A stretch of 64,000 nt of DNA from an uncultured Hyphomonas sp. (GCF_963675305.1 NZ_OY776147.1:1178001-1242000); one strand, 5' to 3'; shown: positions 9,585-18,441, counted from the stretch's first letter. Program-made: numbers and translations. Notes: a model not told the origin generated them from the letters alone.

Positions 9585-9607
9585 AAATATCAATTATTTT
9601 GATTTTT
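9585..9607. promoter_or_regulatory. Operator-like palindrome in the TonB receptor/rpiR divergent region
   Basis: AAATATCAA, spacer TTATT, TTGATTTTT: 9-bp arms with one mismatch, inside an AT-rich stretch (9560-9615) between the divergent genes. Its core ATCAA-N5-TTGAT resembles ATCAA-N4-TTGAT at 3874-3887. Probably the autoregulatory site of the RpiR protein (inference). Confidence 0.5.
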
Positions 9608-9776
9608 GGATTTTTCTGTCACTATGGCGTGAACTGTGCATAGAAAGCGCAATCCAAAAGAAGACGTGCGCATGTCGGAGCGTTCAGGAAACCCGAGGGG
9701 CCATCAGGCTGTTTATTGCCCGGTGAGCCTCGGGAAGGGCGATCCGATCTGGAATGAATTTTGTTAGTCGGGACTC

Positions 9777-10610
9777 ATGATGCCAGCGAAAACCGCAGAA
9801 GAAGTTAGGCTGCAGATCAAGCGGGAATATGACGGTTACAGCAAGCAATTGCGAATCGTCGCGCAGTATATTCTGGATCACCCGAACGAAATTGGACTGG
9901 AAACCGTTACGGTCGTAGCAGAACGCATGGGCGTTCAGCCTTCGACGGTTGTCAGGCTGGCCAAGGCGCTTGGCTTTGATGGGGCGTCGCAGCTGCAGAG
10001 GCTTTTCAAGGAGGAAGTCGTCAGCGGAGCAGGGGCGCTCGGTTACAAGGAACGTATTCGCCAGTACCAGGCGCCGAAATCCGGAGGCGGATCGGATCAT
10101 TTTTCAAGCGTGCTCGATGAAGCGCTGGAGTGCGGGATACTGGGGCTTGAAGATCTTCGCCACTCGATGAGCGCCAAGGATATCGCCAAGGCGGTCCAGC
10201 TCATCCAGTCCGCAGACACCCTGTTCGTCGCCGGATTCCAGAGATCCTTTCCGGTCGCGGCATATCTGTCCTATGCGCTTCAGAGACTGAGAAAGAACAC
10301 TGTCTTTATAGATGGCGCCGGCGGTCTTTACGAGCATCAGATCGAGTTTTCGACCAAGGATGACCTGTTGATCGCCGTCGGATTCAATCCGTATTCAGAT
10401 CAGATCGTTTCGACCCTGGATCAGGCAAAACGAAACAAAATGAAAATTCTTGGAATCAGCGACAGTCATGTGAGTCCCGTCGTCGTCGGTTCAAATGCGC
10501 AGTTCATCGTCCATGATCCGGTTGTCCGGGGCTTCCGGACTTTGACCTCGTCGATGACGCTCGCGCAGGCCATCGTGCTCGCCTACGCTTTCAACGAAAC
10601 AAAAGCGTAG
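9777..10610 (+). CDS. MurR/RpiR-family transcriptional regulator (IolR-like)
   Basis: A 277-aa regulator. Residues about 1-77 form the RpiR helix-turn-helix domain (VVAERMGVQPSTVVRLAKALGF is the recognition region). Residues about 130-260 form a SIS sugar-phosphate-binding domain (SADTLFVAGFQRSFPVAAYL and DDLLIAVGFNPYSDQI). Members of this family control sugar and inositol catabolism, with a phosphorylated intermediate as likely effector. It sits immediately before iolC and is divergent from the TonB receptor. The start is one of two adjacent ATG codons. A terminator follows the gene, so iolC has its own promoter. Confidence 0.9.
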   Translation: MMPAKTAEEVRLQIKREYDGYSKQLRIVAQYILDHPNEIGLETVTVVAERMGVQPSTVVRLAKALGFDGASQLQRLFKEEVVSGAGALGYKERIRQYQAPKSGGGSDHFSSVLDEALECGILGLEDLRHSMSAKDIAKAVQLIQSADTLFVAGFQRSFPVAAYLSYALQRLRKNTVFIDGAGGLYEHQIEFSTKDDLLIAVGFNPYSDQIVSTLDQAKRNKMKILGISDSHVSPVVVGSNAQFIVHDPVVRGFRTLTSSMTLAQAIVLAYAFNETKA

Positions 10611-10649
10611 CGAAATCCGCCCGATTGTATCGGAATGTGTCGCTGGACG

Positions 10650-10680
10650 GCCGAATGCGGAAGTTCGGCACTTTTTGTTT
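10650..10680 (+). terminator. Intrinsic terminator of the RpiR-family gene
   Basis: GCCGAA (10650-10655) pairs with TTCGGC (10664-10669) around an 8-nt loop and is followed by ACTTTTTGTTT. It lies 40 bp past the stop codon. Confidence 0.7.
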
Positions 10681-10702
10681 GCAGGGGAGAATTGAAATAT
10701 AT

Positions 10703-10717
10703 ATTGCATAATGCAAT
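10703..10717. promoter_or_regulatory. Perfect 15-bp palindrome upstream of iolC
   Basis: ATTGCAT-A-ATGCAAT in an AT-rich stretch 42 bp before the iolC start. Its position overlaps or abuts the expected promoter, so it is a good operator candidate for the upstream RpiR protein. It differs in sequence from the palindromes at 3870 and 9585. Confidence 0.5.
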
Positions 10718-10758
10718 TAAATAAAAAGAACGTATAACAAAGGGGCGGGAAGTTCAGC

Positions 10759-12672
10759 ATGGCGGATGCGCAGCGCAATCTTGATGTCATTACTATTGGG
10801 CGCGCAGGTGTCGATCTCTACGGACAGCAGGTCGGGGGCCGGCTGGAGGACGTCCAGAGTTTCTCGAAATACCTGGGCGGGTGTCCGGCCAACATCGCTG
10901 TCGGCACGGCTCGCCTGGGTTTGAATTCTGCGATCTTCACCCGGGTGGGCGATGATCATATGGGCAGGTTCCTGCTGGAGGAGTTCGGCCGGGAAGGCGT
11001 GTCCTGTGACGGTGTCTCGATGGATCCTGACCGGCTGACAGCGTTGGTCATCCTGGGGATCAGGGACAAGGAGACGTTTCCGCTGATCTTCTACCGGGAA
11101 AATTGTGCTGACATGGCGCTCACGGAGCAGGATGTCCGTGAGGACATGATCGCGGACTCGCAATCAATCCTCATCACCGGGACCCACATGTCGACGGATA
11201 GCAGCCGGGCTGCGAGCTGGAAGGCAGTGCAGCTCGCAAAAAGACACAATACCAGAATTATCCTCGATGTGGACTATCGTCCCGTGCTCTGGGGGCTGAC
11301 CGCTCCGTCCCTTGGCGAAGAGCGATATGTGCCGGATTCCGCGGTCACGGAAGTCCTGCAGGCATTCGCGCCGGATTGTGACCTGATCGTCGGTACGGAA
11401 GAGGAGCTGCACATCCTCGGCGGATCGACCGACACGTTCGAAGCAATGCGTTTCATTCGGACACTCAGTGATGCGACCATCGTCTGCAAACGCGGCGAAC
11501 AAGGCTGCACGGTCTTTACCGACAAGATTCCAGACTCTTTCGATCAGGGCGTGTCGGGAGAAGGTTTCGAGGTAGACGTCTTCAATGTGCTTGGCGCGGG
11601 GGATGCCTTCATGAGCGGCTTCCTCCGGGGCTGGCTGCGTGATCAGCCATTGGAGGAATGCTGCAGGCTCGCGAACGCGTGCGGGGCGATCGTTGTGTCA
11701 CGCCATGGCTGCGCGCCGGCGATCCCGACCCTGGAGGAGCTGAACTGGTTCCTGGACAACGGCTCTGCCTTTACGGCCCTTCGCAAGGATGCGCAGCTGG
11801 AACGGCTTCACTGGGCAACGACTCGCGGGAGCCAGAAGAACGACCTGGCCGTCTTTGCCATCGATCATCGCTCGCAGCTCGAGGAATTGGCACAGGAGTG
11901 CGGCGTCGCATCTGACAGAATTTCAAAGTTGAAGCGTCTGGCCCTGCATTCGCTGGAAGCGCTCACCCCCGACGGGCTGGAACTCGGTATCCTTCTGGAT
12001 GGGCGTTATGGTGCGACAGCGCTCGAGGATGCGGCTGACCTTCCATACTGGACCGGCCGCGCGATCGAGCGGCCCGGATCCAGGCCGCTGGATTTCGACA
12101 CGAACATGACTGTCGGCGGAGAGATGCAGGAATGGTCGAGAACCCAGGTTGCAAAATGCCTGTGCTTCTACCATCCGGACGATCCAGAATGCCTTCGTGA
12201 CCTGCAGGAGCGGAGGATCCTGGACGCCTACAAGGCGGCCCGTGAGTCGCGACGGGAGTTCCTGCTTGAAATCATCTGTTCGAAACATGGAGATGTGACG
12301 ACGAACACGATGAGCTCAATCATGCAGCGTATTTATGATATTGGGGTATATCCTGACTGGTGGAAACTTGAACCCTCGTCCGAAGAAGCGACATGGAACA
12401 ACATTACCCGGATTATCGAGGCGAATGACCCGCATTGCCGCGGGATCCTTCTGCTTGGGCTTGCGGCATCGGCGGACGACATCTTGGCCTGTTTCCGGGA
12501 GGCGGCCAGATTCCCGATCATCCGGGGGTTTGCGGTCGGAAGGACAATCTTCCAGGAGCCCGCCAAGCAGTGGATGATGGGGGATATCGACGACGCTGAG
12601 GTCGCGTCCCGGCTGAGGCAGAATTTCCTGCAGCTCATCGATGGCTGGCGGGAAGCCCGCTGCGCAAGATAA
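10759..12672 (+). CDS. iolC: 5-dehydro-2-deoxygluconokinase fused to a DUF2090 domain
   Basis: A 637-aa two-domain protein. Residues about 8-325 are a PfkB-type sugar kinase: the N-terminal region has GRAGVDLYGQQVGG and YLGGCPANIAVGTARLG, and the C-terminal signature NVLGAGDAFMSGFLRG carries the catalytic Asp. Residues about 340-637 are a DUF2090 domain (LAVFAIDHRSQLEEL and RGFAVGRTIFQEPAKQW), an aldolase-like TIM barrel often fused to IolC. The kinase phosphorylates 5-dehydro-2-deoxy-D-gluconate. The C-terminal domain is the likely 2-deoxy-5-keto-gluconate-6-phosphate aldolase, which would explain why no separate iolJ is present. It heads the operon; the iolD start lies 13 bp after its stop. 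Confidence 0.93.
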   Translation: MADAQRNLDVITIGRAGVDLYGQQVGGRLEDVQSFSKYLGGCPANIAVGTARLGLNSAIFTRVGDDHMGRFLLEEFGREGVSCDGVSMDPDRLTALVILGIRDKETFPLIFYRENCADMALTEQDVREDMIADSQSILITGTHMSTDSSRAASWKAVQLAKRHNTRIILDVDYRPVLWGLTAPSLGEERYVPDSAVTEVLQAFAPDCDLIVGTEEELHILGGSTDTFEAMRFIRTLSDATIVCKRGEQGCTVFTDKIPDSFDQGVSGEGFEVDVFNVLGAGDAFMSGFLRGWLRDQPLEECCRLANACGAIVVSRHGCAPAIPTLEELNWFLDNGSAFTALRKDAQLERLHWATTRGSQKNDLAVFAIDHRSQLEELAQECGVASDRISKLKRLALHSLEALTPDGLELGILLDGRYGATALEDAADLPYWTGRAIERPGSRPLDFDTNMTVGGEMQEWSRTQVAKCLCFYHPDDPECLRDLQERRILDAYKAARESRREFLLEIICSKHGDVTTNTMSSIMQRIYDIGVYPDWWKLEPSSEEATWNNITRIIEANDPHCRGILLLGLAASADDILACFREAARFPIIRGFAVGRTIFQEPAKQWMMGDIDDAEVASRLRQNFLQLIDGWREARCAR

Positions 12673-12685
12673 GGCAGGCAAGGCA

Positions 12686-14539
12686 ATGGCAACACAGACG
12701 GTCAGGATGACCATGGCGCAGGCGCTGGTTCGGTTCCTGTCAAATCAGATGATCGAAACGGAGCATGAGACCATCCCCTATTTTGGCGGGGTGTGGGCGA
12801 TCTTCGGTCACGGCAATGTGTCCGGCATAGGGGAGGCGCTCTACCAGGTCCGGGATCGGTTGCCGACTTTCAGGGCGAACAATGAGCAAGCCATGGCGCA
12901 CACGGCGATTGCTTATGCAAAGGCCGGCTTTCGCCGCCAGGCCATGGTGTGCACGTCATCTATCGGACCGGGCGCCACAAACTTCCTGACCGCAGCTGCG
13001 TTGGCTCATGTGAACCGGTTGCCGGTCCTTTTCCTGCCGGGCGACGTATTCGCCAACAGGCGGCCGGATCCTGTCTTGCAGCAGGTTGAAGATTTTCAGG
13101 ATGGAACTGTTTCGGCAAATGACTGTTTCAAGCCGGTCTCCCGTTACTTCGACCGGATCACGCGTCCGGAACAAATCCTTCTGGCGCTGCCGCGCATGAT
13201 GTCGGTGTTTACGGACCCTTCTACCTGTGGTCCGGTTTGCCTGTCTCTCTGCCAGGATGTGCAGGCGCAGGCATATGACTATCCCGTCTCGTTTTTTGAG
13301 GAACGAATCTGGCGCATCCGCCGCCCGGAACCTGACCGATTTGAAATGGACCGCCTGGTGCGGGCAATGGAAACGGCCAGGCGTCCATTGATTATCGCGG
13401 GCGGCGGTGCGCTATACAGCGGCGCGTCGCAGGTACTCGGCGCATTTGCGGAGCGGGTTGGGATTCCGGTGGCCGAAACCCAGGCCGGGCGCAGTACTCT
13501 TCGTTATTCTCATCCCATGAATCTGGGGGCGATCGGGGTTACAGGATCCGATGCCGCAAATGCTGCAGCTTCAGAAGCAGACCTGATCGTGGGCATCGGC
13601 ACCCGGTTGCAAGACTTCACGACAGGCTCCCGCGCCCTGATTTCAGCGGAAGGACGCCAGCTTTTCCAGGTCAATATTGCCTCCTACGACGCGGAAAAGC
13701 ATATGGCGACGCCCGTGGTCGGTGACGCCAGACAGGTCGTGGCCCGGCTTTCGGAAATGATCACACAGGCCGCGATTGAAGAAGACTGGCAGCAGCGCAA
13801 TGCGGACCGGTCCGGGCAGTGGCGAAATGACGTCAATACGGCGTTGGGTGCCCAAGACTCCGGAACGCCATCTTACGCAGCCGCCCTTGGCGCAGTGGAC
13901 CGCGCCGCGGATGAGCGCAGCACGGTCGTCTGCGCCGCCGGCACACTGCCCGGAGAGCTTCACAAGCTCTGGCGGGCGGAACGCACAGGCGGCTATCATG
14001 TCGAATACGGCTATTCCTGCATGGGATATGAGATCGCCGGCGGCATCGGCGTCAAAATGGCGGATCCGGAAAGCGAGGTATTTGTGGTCGTCGGTGATGG
14101 CAGCTATCTGATGCTGAATTCGGAGATCGCCACCTCGGTCATGATGGGGCTGAAGATCATCATTATACTGTTTGATTCCGAAGGCTTCTCCTGCATCAAC
14201 CGGCTCCAGCGTGAAACAGGCGGGGAAGACTTCAACAACCAGTTCGTGGATACGGTCCATGAGACATTGCCGGACATCGACTACGCAGCACATGCCAGAA
14301 GCCTCGGTGCGGTAGCGGAATCTGTCTCCGGAGTCGCAGAACTTGAGGCAGCCTTGTCCCGCGCCAAAGCCGCCAGCCGGACCACGCTGATTTCAATCAA
14401 GGTCGACCCTGACAAGGCGACAGATATCGGAGGTCATTGGTGGGATGTGGCGGTGCCGGAAGTGTCGGAGAGTGAAAAGGTCCGCACGGCGTTTGAAAAC
14501 TACAAGCAATCGGCCAGCAAACAGATTATCGATGGATAG
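12686..14539 (+). CDS. iolD: 3D-(3,5/4)-trihydroxycyclohexane-1,2-dione acylhydrolase
   Basis: A 617-aa thiamine-diphosphate enzyme that opens the cyclitol ring. Three ThDP-enzyme domains are visible: the N-terminal pyrimidine-binding region with FRANNEQAMAHTAIAYAKA (catalytic Glu), the central domain with RRPLIIAGGGALYSGA, and the C-terminal pyrophosphate-binding region with VVVGDGSYLMLNSEIATSV (GDG...N motif). The ATG at 12686 (MATQTVRMTMAQA) matches the family start and follows AGGCAAGG; a start at 12641 would overlap iolC. The stop is 9 bp before iolE. Confidence 0.95.
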   Translation: MATQTVRMTMAQALVRFLSNQMIETEHETIPYFGGVWAIFGHGNVSGIGEALYQVRDRLPTFRANNEQAMAHTAIAYAKAGFRRQAMVCTSSIGPGATNFLTAAALAHVNRLPVLFLPGDVFANRRPDPVLQQVEDFQDGTVSANDCFKPVSRYFDRITRPEQILLALPRMMSVFTDPSTCGPVCLSLCQDVQAQAYDYPVSFFEERIWRIRRPEPDRFEMDRLVRAMETARRPLIIAGGGALYSGASQVLGAFAERVGIPVAETQAGRSTLRYSHPMNLGAIGVTGSDAANAAASEADLIVGIGTRLQDFTTGSRALISAEGRQLFQVNIASYDAEKHMATPVVGDARQVVARLSEMITQAAIEEDWQQRNADRSGQWRNDVNTALGAQDSGTPSYAAALGAVDRAADERSTVVCAAGTLPGELHKLWRAERTGGYHVEYGYSCMGYEIAGGIGVKMADPESEVFVVVGDGSYLMLNSEIATSVMMGLKIIIILFDSEGFSCINRLQRETGGEDFNNQFVDTVHETLPDIDYAAHARSLGAVAESVSGVAELEAALSRAKAASRTTLISIKVDPDKATDIGGHWWDVAVPEVSESEKVRTAFENYKQSASKQIIDG

Positions 14540-14548
14540 GAGACAGAC

Positions 14549-15448
14549 ATGAAATTCGGGGTCAGCCCAATCGCCTGGTCCAATGACGATATGCCGGAGC
14601 TCGGAGGCGAGACGACGCTGGAATCCTGCCTGACCGATGTCGGCGAGTTGGGGTTTGACGGTGTTGAACTTGGCGGGAAGTTTCCCCGGCAGAGCGCCGA
14701 GCTGCTCCCGATCCTGAAATGCCATGGCCTCTCACTTGTCGGCGGCTGGTTTTCCGGCAATTGCCTTGTCAACTCCGCTGAAGAGGAGATCGCCGCCCTG
14801 CGGGCGCATCAGGACCTGTTGCGGGCATGCGGCTCGGACGTCTTTGTCTATGCCGAATGCAGCAATGCTGTGCACGGCAACCGGTCTGTTGGTTTGTCAG
14901 GAAAGCCGGTGCTGGATGCCGGAGCGTGGCGGACATTCGGGGAGCGCCTCACCGGGATCGCCGAATATCTCGCGTCAGAAGGGTTTCGGTTTGCCTATCA
15001 TCATCATACCGGAACGGTCGTGGAAACAGCGGCCGATCTCGAGCAATTCCTTGCCGTGACGGGAGATGCGGTGGGGCTCACGCTGGATACGGGGCACGCG
15101 TTCGTGGGCGGGATCGACTGTGCAGAGATCATCCGCAAAGTGCCTGCACGCATAGCCCATGTTCACTGCAAGGATGTTCGCCGCAGCATATTCGAGACCG
15201 TCCGGAAGGATGACCAGAGCTTTCTGGATGGGGTGCTCGCCGGAATGTTCACGGTGCCAGGCGATGGAGACATCGATTTTGCGCCTGTGTTCGAAGCGCT
15301 TGGCCACATCAGGTATGATGACTGGATCATCGTTGAAGCGGAACAGGATCCGGCTCTCGCCGATCCCCGTCTTTATGCAAGGCTGGGGCTCGACCATGTC
15401 AGGTCTTGCGCCCAAACCAGTCGCGATACGAGAAAGGTTGAATGCTGA
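14549..15448 (+). CDS. iolE: Myo-inosose-2 dehydratase
   Basis: A 299-aa TIM-barrel enzyme of the AP-endonuclease family 2/xylose isomerase-like group that dehydrates 2-keto-myo-inositol (inosose). Diagnostic stretches are FGVSPIAWSNDDMPELGGET at the N-terminus, a metal-binding region FRFAYHHHTGTVVET, LTLDTGHAFVGG and the late VPGDGDIDFAPVFEAL and WIIVEAEQDP. The start follows AGGAGACAG. Only one base separates its stop from the iolB ATG, so the two are translationally coupled. Confidence 0.94.
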   Translation: MKFGVSPIAWSNDDMPELGGETTLESCLTDVGELGFDGVELGGKFPRQSAELLPILKCHGLSLVGGWFSGNCLVNSAEEEIAALRAHQDLLRACGSDVFVYAECSNAVHGNRSVGLSGKPVLDAGAWRTFGERLTGIAEYLASEGFRFAYHHHTGTVVETAADLEQFLAVTGDAVGLTLDTGHAFVGGIDCAEIIRKVPARIAHVHCKDVRRSIFETVRKDDQSFLDGVLAGMFTVPGDGDIDFAPVFEALGHIRYDDWIIVEAEQDPALADPRLYARLGLDHVRSCAQTSRDTRKVEC

Positions 15449-15449
15449 G

Positions 15450-16250
15450 ATGACAGATCTGCGCGTCAAAACAAGCCACCCCGCCACGGATGGGTGTGTA
15501 CTATCGGTCACTCCGGAATCCGCCGGATGGACTTATGTCGGATTTGCCGTACACAAACTCGGCGCCGGCGACACTTTCGAAAAGCCCGCAACAGAATTGG
15601 AAGCCTGCCTCGTCATCCTGTCGGGCAAGGCGAGTGTTACGGTTGCGGGCCAAGAGTATCCAAATCTTGGTGAACGGGACAACGTTTTCGCTGGTCCGCC
15701 AGCGGCCATGTACATCCCGATGGGGCAGGGCTATTCAGTTCGCGCGGAAACACAGCTCGAGATTGCCGTCTGCACCGCACCTGGCGGCGGAGACTACGAG
15801 CCGCGGGTAATTCCTCCGGGCTCCATCAGCTCCGAGGTCAGGGGACAGGGATCGAATACGCGTTTCGTCCAGGATATCCTGCCGGGCTCAGACCCTGCGC
15901 ACAGCCTGCTTGTTGTTGAGGTAATCACGCCGGGCGGAAACTGGTCGAGCTACCCACCCCACAAGCATGATTCCGATGCTTTGCCGGAAGAATCTGCTTT
16001 GGAAGAAACCTATTATCATCGGCTGCATCCATCTCAGGGATTTGCTTTCCAGCGCGTCTATACCGATGACCGTTCCATCGATCAGACAATCGCCGTGGAA
16101 GATGGAGACTGCGTGATGGTTCCAGAAGGGTACCATCCTGTCGGTGCACCATTCGGATATGATCTCTACTACCTCAACGTAATGGCAGGCGCGAAGCGGA
16201 AGTGGGTGTTCCGGAACGATCCGGCTCACGCGTGGATGTTGAATAAATAA
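15450..16250 (+). CDS. iolB: 5-deoxy-glucuronate isomerase
   Basis: A 266-aa double cupin that isomerises 5-deoxy-glucuronate to 5-dehydro-2-deoxy-gluconate, the substrate of IolC. Family features are LVVEVITPGGNWSSYPPHKH (metal-binding His), DSDALPEESALEETYYHRL (Glu/His ligands), VEDGDCVMVPEGYHPVGAP and the C-terminal YYLNVMAG with WVFRNDPAH. The ATG at 15450 (MTDLRVKTSHPA) lies just after the iolE stop; longer in-frame starts extend into iolE and are not credible. Confidence 0.94.
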   Translation: MTDLRVKTSHPATDGCVLSVTPESAGWTYVGFAVHKLGAGDTFEKPATELEACLVILSGKASVTVAGQEYPNLGERDNVFAGPPAAMYIPMGQGYSVRAETQLEIAVCTAPGGGDYEPRVIPPGSISSEVRGQGSNTRFVQDILPGSDPAHSLLVVEVITPGGNWSSYPPHKHDSDALPEESALEETYYHRLHPSQGFAFQRVYTDDRSIDQTIAVEDGDCVMVPEGYHPVGAPFGYDLYYLNVMAGAKRKWVFRNDPAHAWMLNK

Positions 16251-16255
16251 CGATC

Positions 16256-16276
16256 AGGGAGCGAAATGTGCTCCCT
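16256..16276 (+). terminator. Hairpin between iolB and the dehydrogenase gene
   Basis: AGGGAGC and GCTCCCT form a perfect 7-bp stem around GAAATGT, followed by ATTATTCC. It lies 6 bp after the iolB stop and could partly terminate the operon or protect its mRNA 3' end. Confidence 0.5.
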
Positions 16277-16338
16277 ATTATTCCAACAATTGCGAAAGCG
16301 CGGCCTCTGCAATCAGGCCGGCACATCAGGGCAGTTCA

Positions 16339-17436
16339 ATGAAACAAAAATACAGGATCGCGCTTATCGGGACCGGCTATATTGGGAAAACGCATGCGCT
16401 CGCTTACAGGTCGGTGAACGCGGTCTTCCCGGACCTGCCGGAATTGGTGGCCGACCTCGTGGTCGACATCGATGAAACGGCAGGACGCGCCTTCGCCGCG
16501 CAATTCGGCTTCGCCAGGTTTTCAACAGACTGGCATGATGCGGTCTCCGATCCGGAAATCGACATCATTGCGATCGCCACGCCAAACCATCTGCACAAGG
16601 ATATGGCCATCGAAGCGCTCCGGGCGGGCAAGCACGTTTATTGTGAAAAGCCGCTCGCTGTAACGATCGAAGATTCCGAGGCCATGGCTGAGGCGGCCCG
16701 CAATGCTTCCGGCCAGACGCTTGTCGGATACAACTACCTCTGCAACCCGGCCCTCCAACTCGCCCGGAAGATGATTGAGTCAGGCAGGATAGGCCGGCCG
16801 CTCTTTTTCCGTGGCGTGAATGATGAAGATTATATGGCCGATCCGATGACGCCCCACAGCTGGCGGTGCGAACGGGCAAAAGCAGGAGCTGGCACCTTAG
16901 GCGACCTCGCTACTCATCTGATCAGTCTATCCCAATTCTTGATGGGAGACATCACTCACGTTTCGGGACGTACTTACACGGCGCACGCAAGGCGGCCAGT
17001 CGCGGATGAACCGGAAGTATTCAGGGCGGTTGAGAATGACGATGTGGTGTCGATGCAAGTGGAGTTCGAAGGTGGTGCCAGGGGCGAACTCTCTTCCAGC
17101 CGAATCGCCTGGGGCCGAAAGAACCGTCTGGCACTAGAAATTCACGGAGAGCGTGGAACGATCCTTTTCGATCAGGAACGTTTGAACGAGTTGGAAGTTT
17201 ATTTTTCTTCAGATGACAGCGAAGGGCAGGGGTTTCGGAAAATCTTAATTGGTCCCACCCACCCACCTTACGGCGCCTTTGTGCAATCTACGGGTCACCA
17301 GCTCGGCTTCAATGACCTCAAGGTTATTGAGGTCCAAAATCTGATCGAGGGAATAAGGGGTGGCAAACCCACCTATCCTTCATTTGAAGACGCGCTCAAA
17401 GTCGAGCAGGTGATTGCACGGGCGCTCGCGGAGTAG
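16339..17436 (+). CDS. Gfo/Idh/MocA-family dehydrogenase (IolG-like cyclitol dehydrogenase)
   Basis: A 365-aa NAD(P)-dependent oxidoreductase. The Rossmann motif GTGYIGKTHALAYRSV is at the N-terminus, the family signature region GKHVYCEKPLA (catalytic Lys) is at about residue 100, and GTLGDLATHLISLSQFLMG follows with the conserved Asp/His pair. It is the last gene of the iol operon, 88 bp after iolB, and would oxidise myo-inositol or another inositol stereoisomer to the inosose used by IolE. It is longer than classical IolG, so substrate specificity may differ. The IS6 element begins 21 bp after its stop and may have cut off further operon genes. Confidence 0.85.
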   Translation: MKQKYRIALIGTGYIGKTHALAYRSVNAVFPDLPELVADLVVDIDETAGRAFAAQFGFARFSTDWHDAVSDPEIDIIAIATPNHLHKDMAIEALRAGKHVYCEKPLAVTIEDSEAMAEAARNASGQTLVGYNYLCNPALQLARKMIESGRIGRPLFFRGVNDEDYMADPMTPHSWRCERAKAGAGTLGDLATHLISLSQFLMGDITHVSGRTYTAHARRPVADEPEVFRAVENDDVVSMQVEFEGGARGELSSSRIAWGRKNRLALEIHGERGTILFDQERLNELEVYFSSDDSEGQGFRKILIGPTHPPYGAFVQSTGHQLGFNDLKVIEVQNLIEGIRGGKPTYPSFEDALKVEQVIARALAE

Positions 17437-17457
17437 TTGCGCTTTGGTGTGCACGGG

Positions 17458-18272
17458 GGGATTGTCAGATTAACCGACCTTGAGACGGTGCATTCTGGAT
17501 CTTAGGCTCCGGGAATGAGCAAGAATCCGTTCCGCTATTTCAAGACATCACCCGAAATTATCCAACTTGCGGTGATGATGTATGTTCGATTTCCGCTGTC
17601 ATTACGCAATGTCGAAGACCTGCTCCACGAGCGTGGAATCGACATCTGCCACGAAACGGTCCGTCACTGGGTGGACCGTTTCGGTACTCACTTTGCGCAC
17701 AAGATCCGCAAACGCCGATCGGAACGAATGAGGCAGTCGCCTCAGTGGCAATGGCACCTGGACGAAGTCTTCGTGAAGATCCGTGGGAAGACTCACTATC
17801 TTTGGCGGGCTGTTGATCATGAAGGCGAAGTCCTAGAGTCTTTTGTCACGAAGACCAGAGATAAAGCTTCAGCGTTGAAATTCATGAGAAAAGCCATGAA
17901 ACGGTATGGCAATCCCCGGGTCGTCGTAACGGACAGGTGCCACTCTTATCGCGCGGCTATGAAAGAGATTGGAAATGCCGGGCGTCAGGAGTGCGGTCGG
18001 CATCTCAACAATCGCGCAGAAAATTCCCATCTTCCTTTCCGCCGACGAGAGCGGGCGATGTCTCGTTTCCGGCGAATGCGAAGTCTCCAGAAGTTCGCTT
18101 CAGTCCATTCATCTGTATACAATCACTTCAATCATCAAAGGAACATTGAGAGCAGGGCCAGGTTCAGATCGCTACGTGACGCCGCTCTTCTCGAATGGCG
18201 CGAGTTGACCGCTGCCTGAGACCTGCTTGTCCGCGAAAAACGGAGACTGGTTCGAGTTAGTCTGACAGCACC
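17458..18272 (+). mobile_element. IS6-family insertion sequence, copy 1
   Basis: Full-length element of about 815 bp. The left end GGGATTGTCAGATTAAC and the inverted right end (read on the minus strand) GGTGCTGTCAGACTAAC are imperfect inverted repeats with the GG-N3-TGT pattern of IS6-family ends. Flanking octamers (TGCACGGG left, CTCCTGAC right) do not match, so no target duplication survives. Confidence 0.85.
17515..18219 (+). CDS. IS6-family transposase, copy 1
   Basis: A 234-aa DDE transposase, the usual length for the family. An N-terminal helix-turn-helix (SLRNVEDLLHERGIDICHETVRHW) precedes the catalytic core: Asp83 in WHLDEVFVKIRGK, Asp140 in VVVTDRCHSY and Glu169 in LNNRAENSHLPF. The frame is intact, so the element may be active. 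It is over 85 percent identical by eye to copies 2 and 4. All copies point the same way, as expected after replicative transposition or cointegrate formation. Confidence 0.93.
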   Translation: MSKNPFRYFKTSPEIIQLAVMMYVRFPLSLRNVEDLLHERGIDICHETVRHWVDRFGTHFAHKIRKRRSERMRQSPQWQWHLDEVFVKIRGKTHYLWRAVDHEGEVLESFVTKTRDKASALKFMRKAMKRYGNPRVVVTDRCHSYRAAMKEIGNAGRQECGRHLNNRAENSHLPFRRRERAMSRFRRMRSLQKFASVHSSVYNHFNHQRNIESRARFRSLRDAALLEWRELTAA

Positions 18273-18383
18273 CTCCTGACCCTGCCGCAGATAGCGAATT
18301 GTGGAGACCTTGCTTGTTGGAATAAGGCTTGGGGCTGCTGTTCAACGCTTGCATCAATTTGCATAGCGGTTCTCCGACGGAGT

Positions 18384-18441
18384 GGCGGCAGATGCCGCCG
18401 CGCTGCAGAAGTTGATATATTGCCGCCAAAAAGGATATAAA
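18384..18441 (+). promoter_or_regulatory. Promoter and palindrome upstream of the LysR gene
   Basis: TTGATA (18412-18417) and TATAAA (18436-18441), spaced by 18 bp, form a plausible -35/-10 pair 45 bp before the LysR start. Just upstream GGCGGCA-GA-TGCCGCC (18384-18399) is a perfect palindrome. The 18273-18485 gap holds nothing else I can support. Confidence 0.5.
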
